From positions 124,001-188,000 of the forward strand of contig DINQ01000016.1 in assembly GCA_002426795.1 (NCBI GenBank): a DNA stretch of 64,000 nt, written 5' to 3'. Below, in pieces: positions 9,626 to 18,332 of the stretch; position 1 is the first letter of the stretch; every line of letters begins with the position of its first letter. This DNA comes from Bacteroidales bacterium UBA5536 (GTDB taxonomy: Bacteria > Bacteroidota > Bacteroidia > Bacteroidales > F082). The notes under the pieces are model-generated. The model was not told the DNA's origin. It searched no databases and saw only the letters and a list, made by a program, of their open reading frames with translations. The position numbers and the translations under genes were made by a program.

Positions 9626-10073
9626 ATTTTGAAAGTTTAACCTGAACGGCAGTGGGGCCTTTTGGCCCTTTTTCTGTTTCGAAAACTACCAGGTTGTCTT
9701 CTTTGATGGGTTCCTCAACATTGTTGATGTGCACAAAATAGCGCTGCCCAGTTTCGAGATCTCTGATAAAACCGTAACCTTTCGAATCGTTAAAAAATGC
9801 GACGATTCCTTTGCGTTCGGTGTCTGGTTTTTCATTTGGGTCGCTTTTCGAAACTGCAATCTCAATATCTTCCAGCTCAACATCCTCGTGCGCATCCGGA
9901 TCGGGCGGTGTGTCAGTGATATTGCCAAACGCATCCACATAGGCAATCATGTCATCAAAGGTGTTCTTATCCGATTCCTTGCTGGCGAGTCTTTTCTTTT
10001 CCTTATCTTTTCTTTTCTTTTCTTTTTTCTTTCTGACTTCTTTCTTGTTGAGTGTTTCTTGAGATCTTCCCAT
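9624..10073 (-). CDS. Cold-shock-domain protein with basic N-terminal extension
   Basis: A 149-residue nucleic-acid-binding protein. Residues 1-35 are very rich in lysine and arginine (KKEVRKKKEKKRKDKEKKR), 36-86 form an acidic linker, and 87-149 are a cold-shock domain with RNP1 KGYGFIR (98-104) and RNP2 YFVHI (112-116). Typical CspA proteins are about 70 residues, so more than half of this one is extension. Cold-shock domains bind single-stranded RNA or DNA and melt secondary structure; the basic tail may add nonspecific RNA or ribosome affinity (inference). It lies downstream of an RRM gene on the same strand, but a hairpin separates them, so co-transcription is uncertain. Confidence 0.88.
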   Translation of the reverse strand: MGRSQETLNKKEVRKKKEKKRKDKEKKRLASKESDKNTFDDMIAYVDAFGNITDTPPDPDAHEDVELEDIEIAVSKSDPNEKPDTERKGIVAFFNDSKGYGFIRDLETGQRYFVHINNVEEPIKEDNLVVFETEKGPKGPTAVQVKLSK

Positions 10074-10123
10074 ATAAATTAATTAAGTAAATGTTAGATT
10101 TTATTTGTGAATGTTTACAATGA

Positions 10124-10151
10124 AAGGCAGCCGGTCGCGACCAACTGCCTT
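10124..10151 (-). terminator. Hairpin between the RRM and cold-shock genes
   Basis: A near-perfect 14-bp stem, AAGGCAG...CTGCCTT, around a GGTCGCGACC core. Read on the minus strand its two imperfections become U-G wobbles, whereas on the plus strand they are C-A mismatches, so it is shaped for minus-strand RNA. TTTCATTG follows it on that strand, a weak U-run. It probably terminates or attenuates the RRM transcript. Confidence 0.5.
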
Positions 10152-10239
10152 CAGAATTTTTTAAACGATTTGACTGTTTGGCCACTTAACTCAGCCGGAA
10201 AATAACAGCTGTTTAATTGCCGTGTATGATCAATCTGGT

Positions 10240-10506
10240 TTAGTAGCGACGAAAACCGTCAGTTTTCTTTGGTTTGGCTTCGTTTACAATCATTTCTCTG
10301 TTTGAAAGAGTGGCACCATTGAGTTCCTGAATCGCTTTCTGAGCTTCTTCCTGGTTTTCCATTTCAACAAAACCAAAGCCTTTGCTTCTGCCATTGAATT
10401 TGTCTGTGATGATTTTGGCAGATTTAACGTTTCCGTATTCTGCAAAATAAGATTCCAAATCGTGCTCGCTGATATTGAAATCAAGGTTTCCTACATAAAT
10501 GTTCAT
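10240..10506 (-). CDS. Small single-RRM RNA-binding protein
   Basis: An 88-residue protein that is essentially one RNA-recognition motif: RNP2 IYVGNL (3-8) and RNP1 SKGFGFVEM (41-49), with a short basic tail ending GFRRY. Small RRM proteins of this kind are common in Bacteroidota and Cyanobacteria, where they are proposed to act as RNA chaperones or global post-transcriptional regulators in phyla with limited Hfq use. The gene has a good -7 element about 157 bases upstream of its ATG, so the mRNA probably has a long leader with pairing potential, which would fit autoregulation or temperature control. The next gene downstream encodes another RNA-binding protein. Confidence 0.93.
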   Translation of the reverse strand: MNIYVGNLDFNISEHDLESYFAEYGNVKSAKIITDKFNGRSKGFGFVEMENQEEAQKAIQELNGATLSNREMIVNEAKPKKTDGFRRY

Positions 10507-10559
10507 GTGTAAAATAATTTTTTGTTATAAAAGTGTTCCTGCAAAAACAATGGACGTCA

Positions 10560-10601
10560 CTGCCCGTGCAGATTAAAATCAGGATCAAAAAAGAAGGGCA
10601 G
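10560..10601 (-). promoter_or_regulatory. Possible structured 5' leader of the RRM gene
   Basis: Within the presumed 150-base untranslated leader, CTGCCC (10560-10565) and GGGCAG (10596-10601) are complementary over six bases and could pair across a 30-base loop. No known riboswitch is recognised. Confidence 0.3.
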
Positions 10602-10662
10602 GGAAAACGAAAATTGAAATACAATTCAGTACGATGCTCAGATTCTTAAACCAGAATTTGTG

Positions 10663-10670
10663 CAAAGATA
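10663..10670 (-). promoter_or_regulatory. -7 element of the RRM gene (TATCTTTG)
   Basis: Exact match to TAnnTTTG, followed by C as often seen. It predicts a start site near 10657 and a leader of about 150 bases before the ATG at 10506. A clear -33 TTG was not found. Confidence 0.55.
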
Positions 10671-10796
10671 CGAAATTATTCTTAATTCGCACTATGTGCT
10701 AATTATCTGACTTTATTCATCATCCGCATACCGAACAAGGCTGGATTATTGTGAGCGGAAAAATTGATCCTTTTTGGCAATTGATAACAAAAATAC

Positions 10797-11879
10797 TTAT
10801 AAGCTTTTGTAAACCAATGCGTTGATGTTCATTCCTGCTCCAACTGAAGCAAACACAATATAATCGCCTTTGTTGATTTGGTGTGGCTCCATTTTTCCTT
10901 TTAAAATCAGGTCGAGCAGGGTAGGCACTGTGGCAACCGAGGTATTTCCCAGCCACGAAATGGTCATTGGGAGCACATCAGCAGGCATTTCTATATCGTA
11001 CAGGTTATAAAGCCTGCGTAAGATTTCGTCATCCATTTTTCCGTTGGCCTGGTGAATCAGTACTTTGCTAACCTGGTTGAGGTGCAGGCCTGCCTTGTCG
11101 AGTGCAGCTTTAATGGCCATAGGAACACGTTCCAAGGCATATTGATATAGTCTGCGGCCGTTCATCTTCAGGAATAATTCTTTTTCGGTGGTTTCATCTT
11201 CCTTGAAAGAGGCACCCATATACAGCATCTTTGAGTACTGCAAGGTGTCGGAGCGTGTCCTGTGCGAGAGAACGCCCAATGGTTCACTGCTTGCCTTGCC
11301 TTCAAGAATCACTGCGCCTGCACCATCGGCATATAACATGCTGTCGCGATCGTGCGGATCTGAAATCCTGGAAAGCGTATCAGCGCCAATCACAAGAATT
11401 TTCTTAGCATCGCCGGATTTGATGTAATAGTCGGCCTGGATAAAGCCTTGTAGCCAACCCGGACAACCAAAAATCACATCATAAGCGATGGTGTCAGGGT
11501 TTTCGATGCCCAAACGGTATTTAACCCTTGCAGCCAAACTAGGGACCATATCGGTTTTGCGGTTATCAGACAAAACATCACCAAAGTTGTGCCCAACAAT
11601 AATGTAATCCAAAGCTTCCGGATCAGTTCCACTCGATTCGAGAGCGTCAACTGCAGCATAATAAGCCATATCAGAAGTCACTTCTTTGTCGTCGGCATAG
11701 CGTCGCTCAGCAATGGCTGTGATTTCGAAAAATTTATCGATGATTTCCTGGTTGTCTTTTTCGATTGGTTTCCCATTGCTTTCTGTAAAATTATTTTTCA
11801 GAAAAGCCTCATTCTTAACGATATTCTTGGGTATATAGCTACCGGTTCCGGTGATAGTTGTATATATTGGCTTACTCAT
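10797..11879 (-). CDS. 3-oxoacyl-ACP synthase III (KAS III) family protein
   Basis: A 360-residue thiolase-fold condensing enzyme with the KAS III triad Cys139 (FGCPGWLQG), His276 (LIHQANG) and Asn312 (WLGNTSVATVP). FabH starts fatty acid synthesis by condensing acyl-CoA with malonyl-ACP. This copy has GCPG instead of the usual AC[AS]G around the nucleophile and an insert near 25-45 (NNFTESNGKPIEKDNQE), and no other fab gene is nearby. It may therefore be a specialised paralogue (branched or odd starter, or secondary lipid) and not the housekeeping FabH. It is transcribed alone from a well-formed promoter at 11931-11960. Confidence 0.88.
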   Translation of the reverse strand: MSKPIYTTITGTGSYIPKNIVKNEAFLKNNFTESNGKPIEKDNQEIIDKFFEITAIAERRYADDKEVTSDMAYYAAVDALESSGTDPEALDYIIVGHNFGDVLSDNRKTDMVPSLAARVKYRLGIENPDTIAYDVIFGCPGWLQGFIQADYYIKSGDAKKILVIGADTLSRISDPHDRDSMLYADGAGAVILEGKASSEPLGVLSHRTRSDTLQYSKMLYMGASFKEDETTEKELFLKMNGRRLYQYALERVPMAIKAALDKAGLHLNQVSKVLIHQANGKMDDEILRRLYNLYDIEMPADVLPMTISWLGNTSVATVPTLLDLILKGKMEPHQINKGDYIVFASVGAGMNINALVYKSL

Positions 11880-11930
11880 TACTGTAGTTTTCGTGATGGT
11901 TGAATTTTAAAATTCTTTCATATTAAGCGC

Positions 11931-11960
11931 CAAAAGTAAAGTTTTTACGAATAGTGGCAA
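11931..11960 (-). promoter_or_regulatory. Promoter of the KAS III gene (TTG-N19-TACTTTTG)
   Basis: On the minus strand, TTG (11958-11960), a 19-base spacer and TACTTTTG (11931-11938) match the Bacteroidota -33/-7 arrangement well. The predicted start site is near 11925, about 45 bases before the ATG at 11879. Confidence 0.65.
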
Positions 11961-12145
11961 GGTTTACACGCTTTGCAATACGCGTAAAATGGCATTGATG
12001 TCGCTTAATTGCCTCAGAATAATGGATATAAGTGACGATTTAGAAAATGTTAGAAATTGTTTCGGAAAAAGCGCAAACGATACCGGGTGGCTTCAATCCT
12101 CCTAATTTATTTGACTCAGTGAATCGACCAGATTAAAATTTCAGT

Positions 12146-13405
12146 TTAATTTGACAATGTAAAAAAGAAGATAGCTCCTTTTTGTGGCTCCGATTCAAAC
12201 CAGATTGAGCCATTATGTCGTTCAATCATTCGTTTCACAGTGCTTAATCCAACACCTGTGCCCTGAAATTCACTGTTCGAATGTAACCTGATAAATGGTT
12301 TAAAGAGCGCATCTGCTTTCATCATATCAAATCCGGCACCATTGTCTCTTACGTAATAAATCTTTTGGTTATTTTGGGTAATGCTGGCAAAAGTGACTTC
12401 GGGATTGGCAGCTTTTTGGCTGTATTTCAGCGCATTGCTCAATAGATTGGTTAAAACTACCCGCATCATCTTTGGATCTGCAAAAACAACAAGGCCATCT
12501 TCAATCTCAATCTGATACTTTCCAGGGAAATTTGCTATACGAAGGTCAGAGATGATTTCATTAGCCATGGTACTCAGATCGACATTTTCAGGTGCAATTT
12601 CTGCCCTGCTCGAGCGCGAAAACTGCAACAAATCGTCAATGAGCTGACCCATATTTTGTGCCGATTTAATGATGAAGTCGATGTACTCGTTGCCATCAGG
12701 CCCGAGCGAATTTCCATAATCCAGTTGTAGTAAATCAGCAAATCCCTTGATGCCATTGAGGGGCGATCGCAGGTCATGCGAAACGGTGTGCGCAAATGAT
12801 TCAAGTTCTTCATTGGCAGATTGCAAATTTTCATTCAAAACCTGCAGCTGTTTCTGAACTTCGATTAATTGACTGTTTCGACTAACAGCGGCTTCGTAAA
12901 CACTTAGCAACAGGTCGAGAATCTGTTTTTTGTCGGAGTTGATATGAAAACGTTGCTTTTGAAAAACAATGTCAATTCCAGGATCGACACCACCCATTTT
13001 TCGGTAATTTTTATTGGCGAGCAAGTAGTTGATACGAGCCATCAGGAAGGCTTCTTCGTATGGTTTGGTGATGAAGTTGTCTGCACCAGCTTGCAGACCC
13101 TTGATGATGTCGAGTGGGTCGCTAAGCGAAGTGAGCAAAACAACGGGGACATCCTTAAGATTCGCATCGGCTTTTATTTTGGCACAGAACTCATAACCAT
13201 CCATCACTGGCATCACAATATCGCTGATCACGATAACGGGCTTTTCTTTTTTTGCTTCTTCCAGACCTTCAGCGCCATTTTTTACAATTTTATGCTTGAG
13301 TTTGTGAAGTTCAAACAGATGAATGAGTTTCTTTGCCTGAACCATCGAGTCTTCGGCTGCAAGGATGTAGCCATCACCAATTGAAATATTGAAAGTTGGA
13401 TTCAT
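12146..13405 (-). CDS. Response regulator-histidine kinase, presumed output of the chemosensory operon
   Basis: A 419-residue soluble protein with an N-terminal receiver (about 10-130: acidic pair E18-D19, phospho-acceptor D62 in VISDIVMPVMDG, T92, K114), a coiled-coil linker (about 165-205) and a histidine kinase with HisKA H210 (VSHDLRSPLNG). The HATPase domain has LLSNALKY, DNGAGF and GTGVGLST. There is no transmembrane segment. In Wsp-type operons this position is taken by the receiver-GGDEF protein WspR; here the receiver would gate a kinase, giving a phosphorelay output (inference). Its ATG overlaps the cheB stop by four bases (13402-13405). No terminator is obvious after it, and no response regulator partner is encoded next to it. 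Confidence 0.9.
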   Translation of the reverse strand: MNPTFNISIGDGYILAAEDSMVQAKKLIHLFELHKLKHKIVKNGAEGLEEAKKEKPVIVISDIVMPVMDGYEFCAKIKADANLKDVPVVLLTSLSDPLDIIKGLQAGADNFITKPYEEAFLMARINYLLANKNYRKMGGVDPGIDIVFQKQRFHINSDKKQILDLLLSVYEAAVSRNSQLIEVQKQLQVLNENLQSANEELESFAHTVSHDLRSPLNGIKGFADLLQLDYGNSLGPDGNEYIDFIIKSAQNMGQLIDDLLQFSRSSRAEIAPENVDLSTMANEIISDLRIANFPGKYQIEIEDGLVVFADPKMMRVVLTNLLSNALKYSQKAANPEVTFASITQNNQKIYYVRDNGAGFDMMKADALFKPFIRLHSNSEFQGTGVGLSTVKRMIERHNGSIWFESEPQKGAIFFFTLSN

Positions 13406-14487
13406 AATGAATTGTTTTGAGCAAAAAGGTGGTTTATTTCTAATGCAATTTCGAGTGGGGGCAGAATCTTGTTAATGCCTCCCAATTGAATGGCAACACC
13501 TGGCATTCCAAATACCAGACAGGAAGCCTCATCCTGGGCAATCGTGAAGGCTCCAATATCATTCAGGTGCTTGATTTCTTCTGCACCATCGGAGCCCATT
13601 CCTGATAAAATGATTGCCATTGTATGGTTTTTAAATACAGCTGCAGCACTTGTAAAGAGAACTGAAACAGCGGGTCTGTGCCCTTTGACCGGCGCATCGG
13701 CGCTGATAGTTAAAATTTGTTTGCTGCGAAGTATAAGATGATGATTACCAGGAGGTAAATAAGCTACTCCGGCTTCCATTGTAGTATTGACGGCAGCTAA
13801 TTTGACTGGTATTTTCGATTGCGACTGGAGCCAGTGCACATATCCTTCTGCAAAACCTGGATCAATGTGCTGTACAATCAAGATGGGGACATCAATTTCA
13901 GGTGAAATATTTGCCAGTATAGTTTTAACGCCTTCGGGGCCACCAGCAGAGGCACCAATTACAATGACTGCGGGTTTGGCATAGCCGTGCGAGGGTTGTT
14001 TTGGTTTTTCAGTTTTTACAACAGCTTTAGTCAATGTTTTTGAAATAGCAGGCTTGCGGCGAATGACCTTTATCTCAGACATATACCAAAGTCTGCTTAG
14101 ATAGGTCCGTGTTGAAGATTCGAATTTAGGATGCCCCGGACCATAAGGTTTCGCCATAATACTCACGGCCCCAGCCTCGAGCACACGCATTGCCAACTCC
14201 TGTTCCTGTGGATGATATAAGCTGGTTACAATAACTATCGGCACCGGATGCAACTGCATGATCTGACGTGTGGCTTCAACACCATCCATCAGGGGCATAT
14301 TGATGTCCATACTTACGACATCTGGTTTGTAGCTGGCTACATAATCAATGGCCTGTTGTCCGTTGGTGGCAATCGCAAGCAGTTCAAAACGGCCGTCCTG
14401 CTCCAGCAGTTTTTTGTAGAGGCGTTGCATGACAAGACTGTCATCAACAACCAATACCCTAACCTTATGACTGCTACTGTTTTCCAC
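13402..14487 (-). CDS. cheB: Chemosensory methylesterase/glutamine deamidase CheB
   Basis: A 361-residue CheB. The receiver domain (about 8-135) has acceptor D61 (SMDINMPLMDG). A basic linker follows, then the esterase domain with triad S180 (GASAGG), H207 (VQHIDPG) and D300 (GMGSDG). It removes methyl groups from the MCP glutamates placed by CheR when phosphorylated by CheA, and corresponds to WspF/FrzG. The start is a GTG whose G overlaps the cheA stop (TAGTG, at 14487), and the stop overlaps the next start. Both CheA-dependent phosphorylation and adaptation therefore appear intact in this operon. Confidence 0.94.
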   Translation of the reverse strand: MENSSSHKVRVLVVDDSLVMQRLYKKLLEQDGRFELLAIATNGQQAIDYVASYKPDVVSMDINMPLMDGVEATRQIMQLHPVPIVIVTSLYHPQEQELAMRVLEAGAVSIMAKPYGPGHPKFESSTRTYLSRLWYMSEIKVIRRKPAISKTLTKAVVKTEKPKQPSHGYAKPAVIVIGASAGGPEGVKTILANISPEIDVPILIVQHIDPGFAEGYVHWLQSQSKIPVKLAAVNTTMEAGVAYLPPGNHHLILRSKQILTISADAPVKGHRPAVSVLFTSAAAVFKNHTMAIILSGMGSDGAEEIKHLNDIGAFTIAQDEASCLVFGMPGVAIQLGGINKILPPLEIALEINHLFAQNNSL

Positions 14488-16817
14488 TAGATAAGTTTGT
14501 TAATGGTTTCGATCAGGTTGCTTTTTTCAAAGCTGCTTTTAATTATATACGCATTAGCGCCAGCTTCCAGGCCTCTTTGGCGGTCGTCGGCCGAATCGAG
14601 TGAAGTTACCAGAATTACCGGTAGGTGCATCAGCGCAGCATGTTGTCTGATAGAAGAAGTTAATTCGAACCCGTTCATGTGCGGCATCTCGATGTCAGAG
14701 ACAACCAGGTCAAAATCTTCTGCCTGCAGAAATCCAAATGCTTCTTGTCCGTCTACAGCTGTTTTTACACTATAGCCAGCAGCTTCAACGAGGTTTCGAA
14801 GCATGTTTCGCACTGTGATTGAGTCCTCAGCGATCAGAATGCTTTTAGGTCCAGAATCAGAAGTTTCTCTTTCCTTTTGTTCGCTGCCACCGGATAAACG
14901 CAATCCACTCATGCTGTGCGACGATTCGAACAGCTGCGAAATCTGGACAATGGGTACGATGCGGCCATCGCCAAGTAAAGTGGCGCCTGCAATATGTCTC
15001 ACTTTTTTAAGCTGTGCGCCAAGCGACTTAACAACGCCTTCGTGCTCGCCCATTACTTCATCAATCACCAATGCCATTTTCTTTTGCGCCATTTGTACTA
15101 CCAGGGCCTGAAACCCGTTGACTGCTGTTGCTTTCCTGCTGCGCGAAGGAATGTTCAACAGGTCTGACAGCCTTGCCAGACCGATATTTTCATCAAAATA
15201 GGCGATAGTTTTGCGCGATCCAATAGTATTAACCATCTCAGGCTTAAGGTGCAGCGCTTTAACGACTGAATTGGTAGGTAAAATGAAAAGCTGATTGGCA
15301 ACACGAACTAAAATGCCACGGAAAGAGGTCAATGTTTGAGGCAGGCTTATAGTGAAGGTTGTGCCTTCATGACGTTTGGATTCAAGCTTGATACTGCCTT
15401 CAATCTTCGTGATTTTTTCAGCTACAATGGCCATCCCCAGTCCGCGACCCGACACATCAGTGATCATTTTACTGGTTGAAATACCTGATGAAAAAATGAG
15501 CATCTGAATCTCAGAATCTTTCATTCCGTCAAGTTCTTCTTGCGAAATTATATGGTTTTTCAGCGCTGAAGCTTTAAGCTTGTCAAGATCAATGCCGGCT
15601 CCGTCGTCGCTGATTCGAAGTTCAATTTTCTGGTTAGCATCATATTGTACGTCGATTCTCAATGTTCCTTTTGGTGATTTCCCGGCCTTGATTCTTTCTT
15701 GTTTAGATTCAAAACCATGATCGATGCAGTTTCTGATGAGGTGAATGAGTGGATCTTTCAGCTCTTCAAGTATACGGCGGTCAATTTCAATTTCGCCTCC
15801 ATGTATAATCAGGTCAACTTCTTTGTCAGATGCTTTGCTAAGGTCGCGAACGATTTTTGGGGCCACATTCAGCAGTGAAGCAAATGAAAACATCAGCGTT
15901 TTCTTGACTGAGAGTTGCAGTTCTTCAACTGACCGTATGGTGCTGTGCCGCAGTTTTTCCAGGTTGGAACGCAAGCGCGAAACAGCTTCTTCATGTTGCC
16001 GCACAAAAAGGTTTTGCGAAGCTAAATCTTCAGCAAACTGATTGTTCGGGTTGTTTTGTTCCAGCAACGAACGTCGCCATGTGGAGAAATTATTTTGAAT
16101 GGAATTCAATTGATCAATTTGAAAATGCAATGCCGTTTTGATTGACACCATTTCTTCTGCCTGACGAAGCAATTCGTATAGTTTTGAAGTAGCAACCCTA
16201 ACCGTTTCTGATTCTGAAACAGAGGCTTTTGGCTCAGTGGGCTGTAGACTTAGGGGCTTCTTATTTCCGGTTGTTGACAATTCTTTTGCAGGATTTACCT
16301 GAGGTTCTTCAGGGGCTGATTCTTGCAACGGCTTTTTATCTACCTGAGGTTTTACTTCTTTCTTTGACTGAAGCTGCTGGAACAACGAACTCGTTTTTGG
16401 CAGACTGTCCGAAGTCATTGATTCAAAAGTGCGGCAAAGCTGCTGAATTTGCTGTGCTGAGACACCAGTATTTTTCTGATCGATACCTTCAACCAACATC
16501 TGCAGCATATCACCTGCCTTGTAGAACTGCTCAAAATATTCGTTTTCGAGTTTTATTTTATCGTTTTTTATCGCATGAAAAACGCTTTCAAAACTCATGC
16601 ACAATTGCTCAATCAAAGACTGATTTACTGCTCTTGAAGCGCCCTTTAAACTATGAATTTCTCTGAATACCTTCTCAATAATCGCCTTGCTTTCGTCAGA
16701 CTGATTATCTTTTTCAAGCACAAGCAAGCCATTGATGATTTCCTCAATGTGCTCGGCTGCTTCAACCTTAAAATCGTCAAGCAATTCCCGTAAAAATTCT
16801 TCCTGCGATTGATCCAT
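14487..16817 (-). CDS. cheA: Hybrid chemosensory histidine kinase CheA-REC (WspE-like)
   Basis: A 776-residue kinase with an N-terminal Hpt domain (phospho-acceptor H55 in REIHSLKGA), a long Pro/Glu/Lys linker (about 150-200) with no recognisable P2 domain, and a helical dimerisation segment (about 205-320). The HATPase (about 350-500) has LIRNCIDHGFE, DDGAGID and SGRGLGMAIV. A CheW-like P5 domain (about 500-640) and a C-terminal receiver with acceptor D708 (VVSDIEMPHMNG) complete it. The fused receiver and missing P2 match WspE/FrzE-type kinases of non-flagellar chemosensory systems. The receiver may act as a phosphate sink or relay. It starts four bases after the MCP stop. Confidence 0.95.
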   Translation of the reverse strand: MDQSQEEFLRELLDDFKVEAAEHIEEIINGLLVLEKDNQSDESKAIIEKVFREIHSLKGASRAVNQSLIEQLCMSFESVFHAIKNDKIKLENEYFEQFYKAGDMLQMLVEGIDQKNTGVSAQQIQQLCRTFESMTSDSLPKTSSLFQQLQSKKEVKPQVDKKPLQESAPEEPQVNPAKELSTTGNKKPLSLQPTEPKASVSESETVRVATSKLYELLRQAEEMVSIKTALHFQIDQLNSIQNNFSTWRRSLLEQNNPNNQFAEDLASQNLFVRQHEEAVSRLRSNLEKLRHSTIRSVEELQLSVKKTLMFSFASLLNVAPKIVRDLSKASDKEVDLIIHGGEIEIDRRILEELKDPLIHLIRNCIDHGFESKQERIKAGKSPKGTLRIDVQYDANQKIELRISDDGAGIDLDKLKASALKNHIISQEELDGMKDSEIQMLIFSSGISTSKMITDVSGRGLGMAIVAEKITKIEGSIKLESKRHEGTTFTISLPQTLTSFRGILVRVANQLFILPTNSVVKALHLKPEMVNTIGSRKTIAYFDENIGLARLSDLLNIPSRSRKATAVNGFQALVVQMAQKKMALVIDEVMGEHEGVVKSLGAQLKKVRHIAGATLLGDGRIVPIVQISQLFESSHSMSGLRLSGGSEQKERETSDSGPKSILIAEDSITVRNMLRNLVEAAGYSVKTAVDGQEAFGFLQAEDFDLVVSDIEMPHMNGFELTSSIRQHAALMHLPVILVTSLDSADDRQRGLEAGANAYIIKSSFEKSNLIETINKLI

Positions 16818-16821
16818 TGAT

Positions 16822-18306
16822 TTATAAGCTGTATTTATCGATTACATCTTTGAGGTTTTGGCCAAGTTCACCCAATTCATTCACAGCTGTTTGCACTTGT
16901 CGAATGCCAGTAACATTTTGTTCTGATGCCTGTTTGATATTCTCCATAGCAGGAACAATCTGATCCATGCCAGCCATTTGCTGGTTGCTCGAAGAGGCTA
17001 TTTGAATGGCTGCCTGCATGGCTTCTTCTATGGTGGCAGTGAGAACTTCAACAATTTCGCGATCTTCTGATACCAACTCAATTCCGGCATTTACTGTTTC
17101 CGAGCCGTGATGAATAACTTCAACGGCATGTTGCACTGATTTTTGAATTTCATTCAGGATGGCTTTGACCTGAAGGGTAGATTTTTTCGATTGTTCGGCC
17201 AAACTTCTGATTTCCTGTGCAACAACAGTAAAACCGCGCCCGTGCTCTCCGGCCTTGGCTGCCTCGATGGCTGCATTTACAGCCAACAGATTTGATTGAT
17301 CTGCAATATCAGCCACTGTGGAGGTGATTTCACCAATAGATCGGTTTTGTTCAGAGAGCCGCAGGATGGTTTCGCTGATGATTTTCATCTGACTGTCAAT
17401 CTTTTTGATGGCTTCAATCATTTTCTCTGACGACTCAAGGCCTTTTTCTGAGATCTCAGAGGCCCTGTCGGTGCTATGCTGCAGGTTGTTGGCCTTTTGA
17501 CTGGCAACCATGGAGGTTTGCCTGATTTCTTCTATCGTAGTGGTTGTTTCAGAAATGGCTGTCGCTGTTTCAGTCGCCCCAGTAGACACTTCTGCAACGG
17601 TTGTCCTGATTTCTGCAGATGAGGTTCCGATGACGTTAACGCCTTCCTTGAGCTCGCGGCTGATGCGCGAAAGCATGCGTAAAACACTCATCGTAACGAT
17701 CAGCAGAATGATTGATATGAATGAAGCAGCCGTTATCAGTTTGTATGTGTTGGCTGTCATTTGTTCGCTCGAAGTTTTTACTACTTCTGCGGTGTTTACA
17801 TTGAGTTGCTGCTCAAGGCTATAAATTTTTGACAGGATAGAAGCGTACAAATCCTGCTGAGAACCCAATGCCTGTTCTTTAACAATGGCAAAATCACCTT
17901 TTTTGATTTGCGCAATTTGCTTGTCGATAAAAGCATGATACTCGATCAGGAGTGCCTGAATTTCGCCAAAATCGGCCATCTGATCGGGCATGGTGCTAAA
18001 TCCGGAGCGGATAAGAGAGATTTTTTCACCTGCAAGTTTCAGGTCATTTTCAACAGCCTGAATCTGACCGGCCAATTGCTCGCTTTGCTGGCTGACCAGA
18101 ATTTCGAGCAATGATGCACGCATTTCATTCTCAATGGATTGCAGTTGGTTCAGGTTGCGCGAAATTTCAAAAGTTTCTTTCATCTCCCGCTCCACTCGGG
18201 CATTGTCATTAATACCAGTGATGGCCACCGTGAGTGCTGAAAAAACGGCTATGATTAGCACAGCCAGGCTGATAATGAGTTTGAGTTTTGTCGAAATTGT
18301 TTTCAT
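16822..18306 (-). CDS. Methyl-accepting chemotaxis protein, apparently without a HAMP domain
   Basis: A 494-residue transmembrane receptor: TM1 at about 9-29, a periplasmic four-helix-bundle-like region (30-185), TM2 at about 190-212 and a cytoplasmic coiled coil. The kinase-binding tip IADQSNLLAVNAAIEAAKAG (about 333-352) is well conserved. Glu/Gln-rich stretches on both arms (for example EEIRQ and EEAMQ) are plausible methylation sites. Only about 15 residues separate TM2 from the regular bundle, and the Pro and GDL landmarks of a HAMP domain are missing. The ligand is unknown; 4HB receptors can sense surface contact, amino acids or envelope state. It sits centrally in the operon, between cheW and cheA. 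Confidence 0.93.
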   Translation of the reverse strand: MKTISTKLKLIISLAVLIIAVFSALTVAITGINDNARVEREMKETFEISRNLNQLQSIENEMRASLLEILVSQQSEQLAGQIQAVENDLKLAGEKISLIRSGFSTMPDQMADFGEIQALLIEYHAFIDKQIAQIKKGDFAIVKEQALGSQQDLYASILSKIYSLEQQLNVNTAEVVKTSSEQMTANTYKLITAASFISIILLIVTMSVLRMLSRISRELKEGVNVIGTSSAEIRTTVAEVSTGATETATAISETTTTIEEIRQTSMVASQKANNLQHSTDRASEISEKGLESSEKMIEAIKKIDSQMKIISETILRLSEQNRSIGEITSTVADIADQSNLLAVNAAIEAAKAGEHGRGFTVVAQEIRSLAEQSKKSTLQVKAILNEIQKSVQHAVEVIHHGSETVNAGIELVSEDREIVEVLTATIEEAMQAAIQIASSSNQQMAGMDQIVPAMENIKQASEQNVTGIRQVQTAVNELGELGQNLKDVIDKYSL

Positions 18307-18332
18307 AGGGCTATTTTCGTGTATGTTATTTT

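Noticed and set aside
12120..12160. Terminator after the chemosensory operon (ATTAAA...TTTAAT)
   Set aside because: The stem is short, AT-only and overlaps the stop codon, and no U-run follows on the relevant strand.
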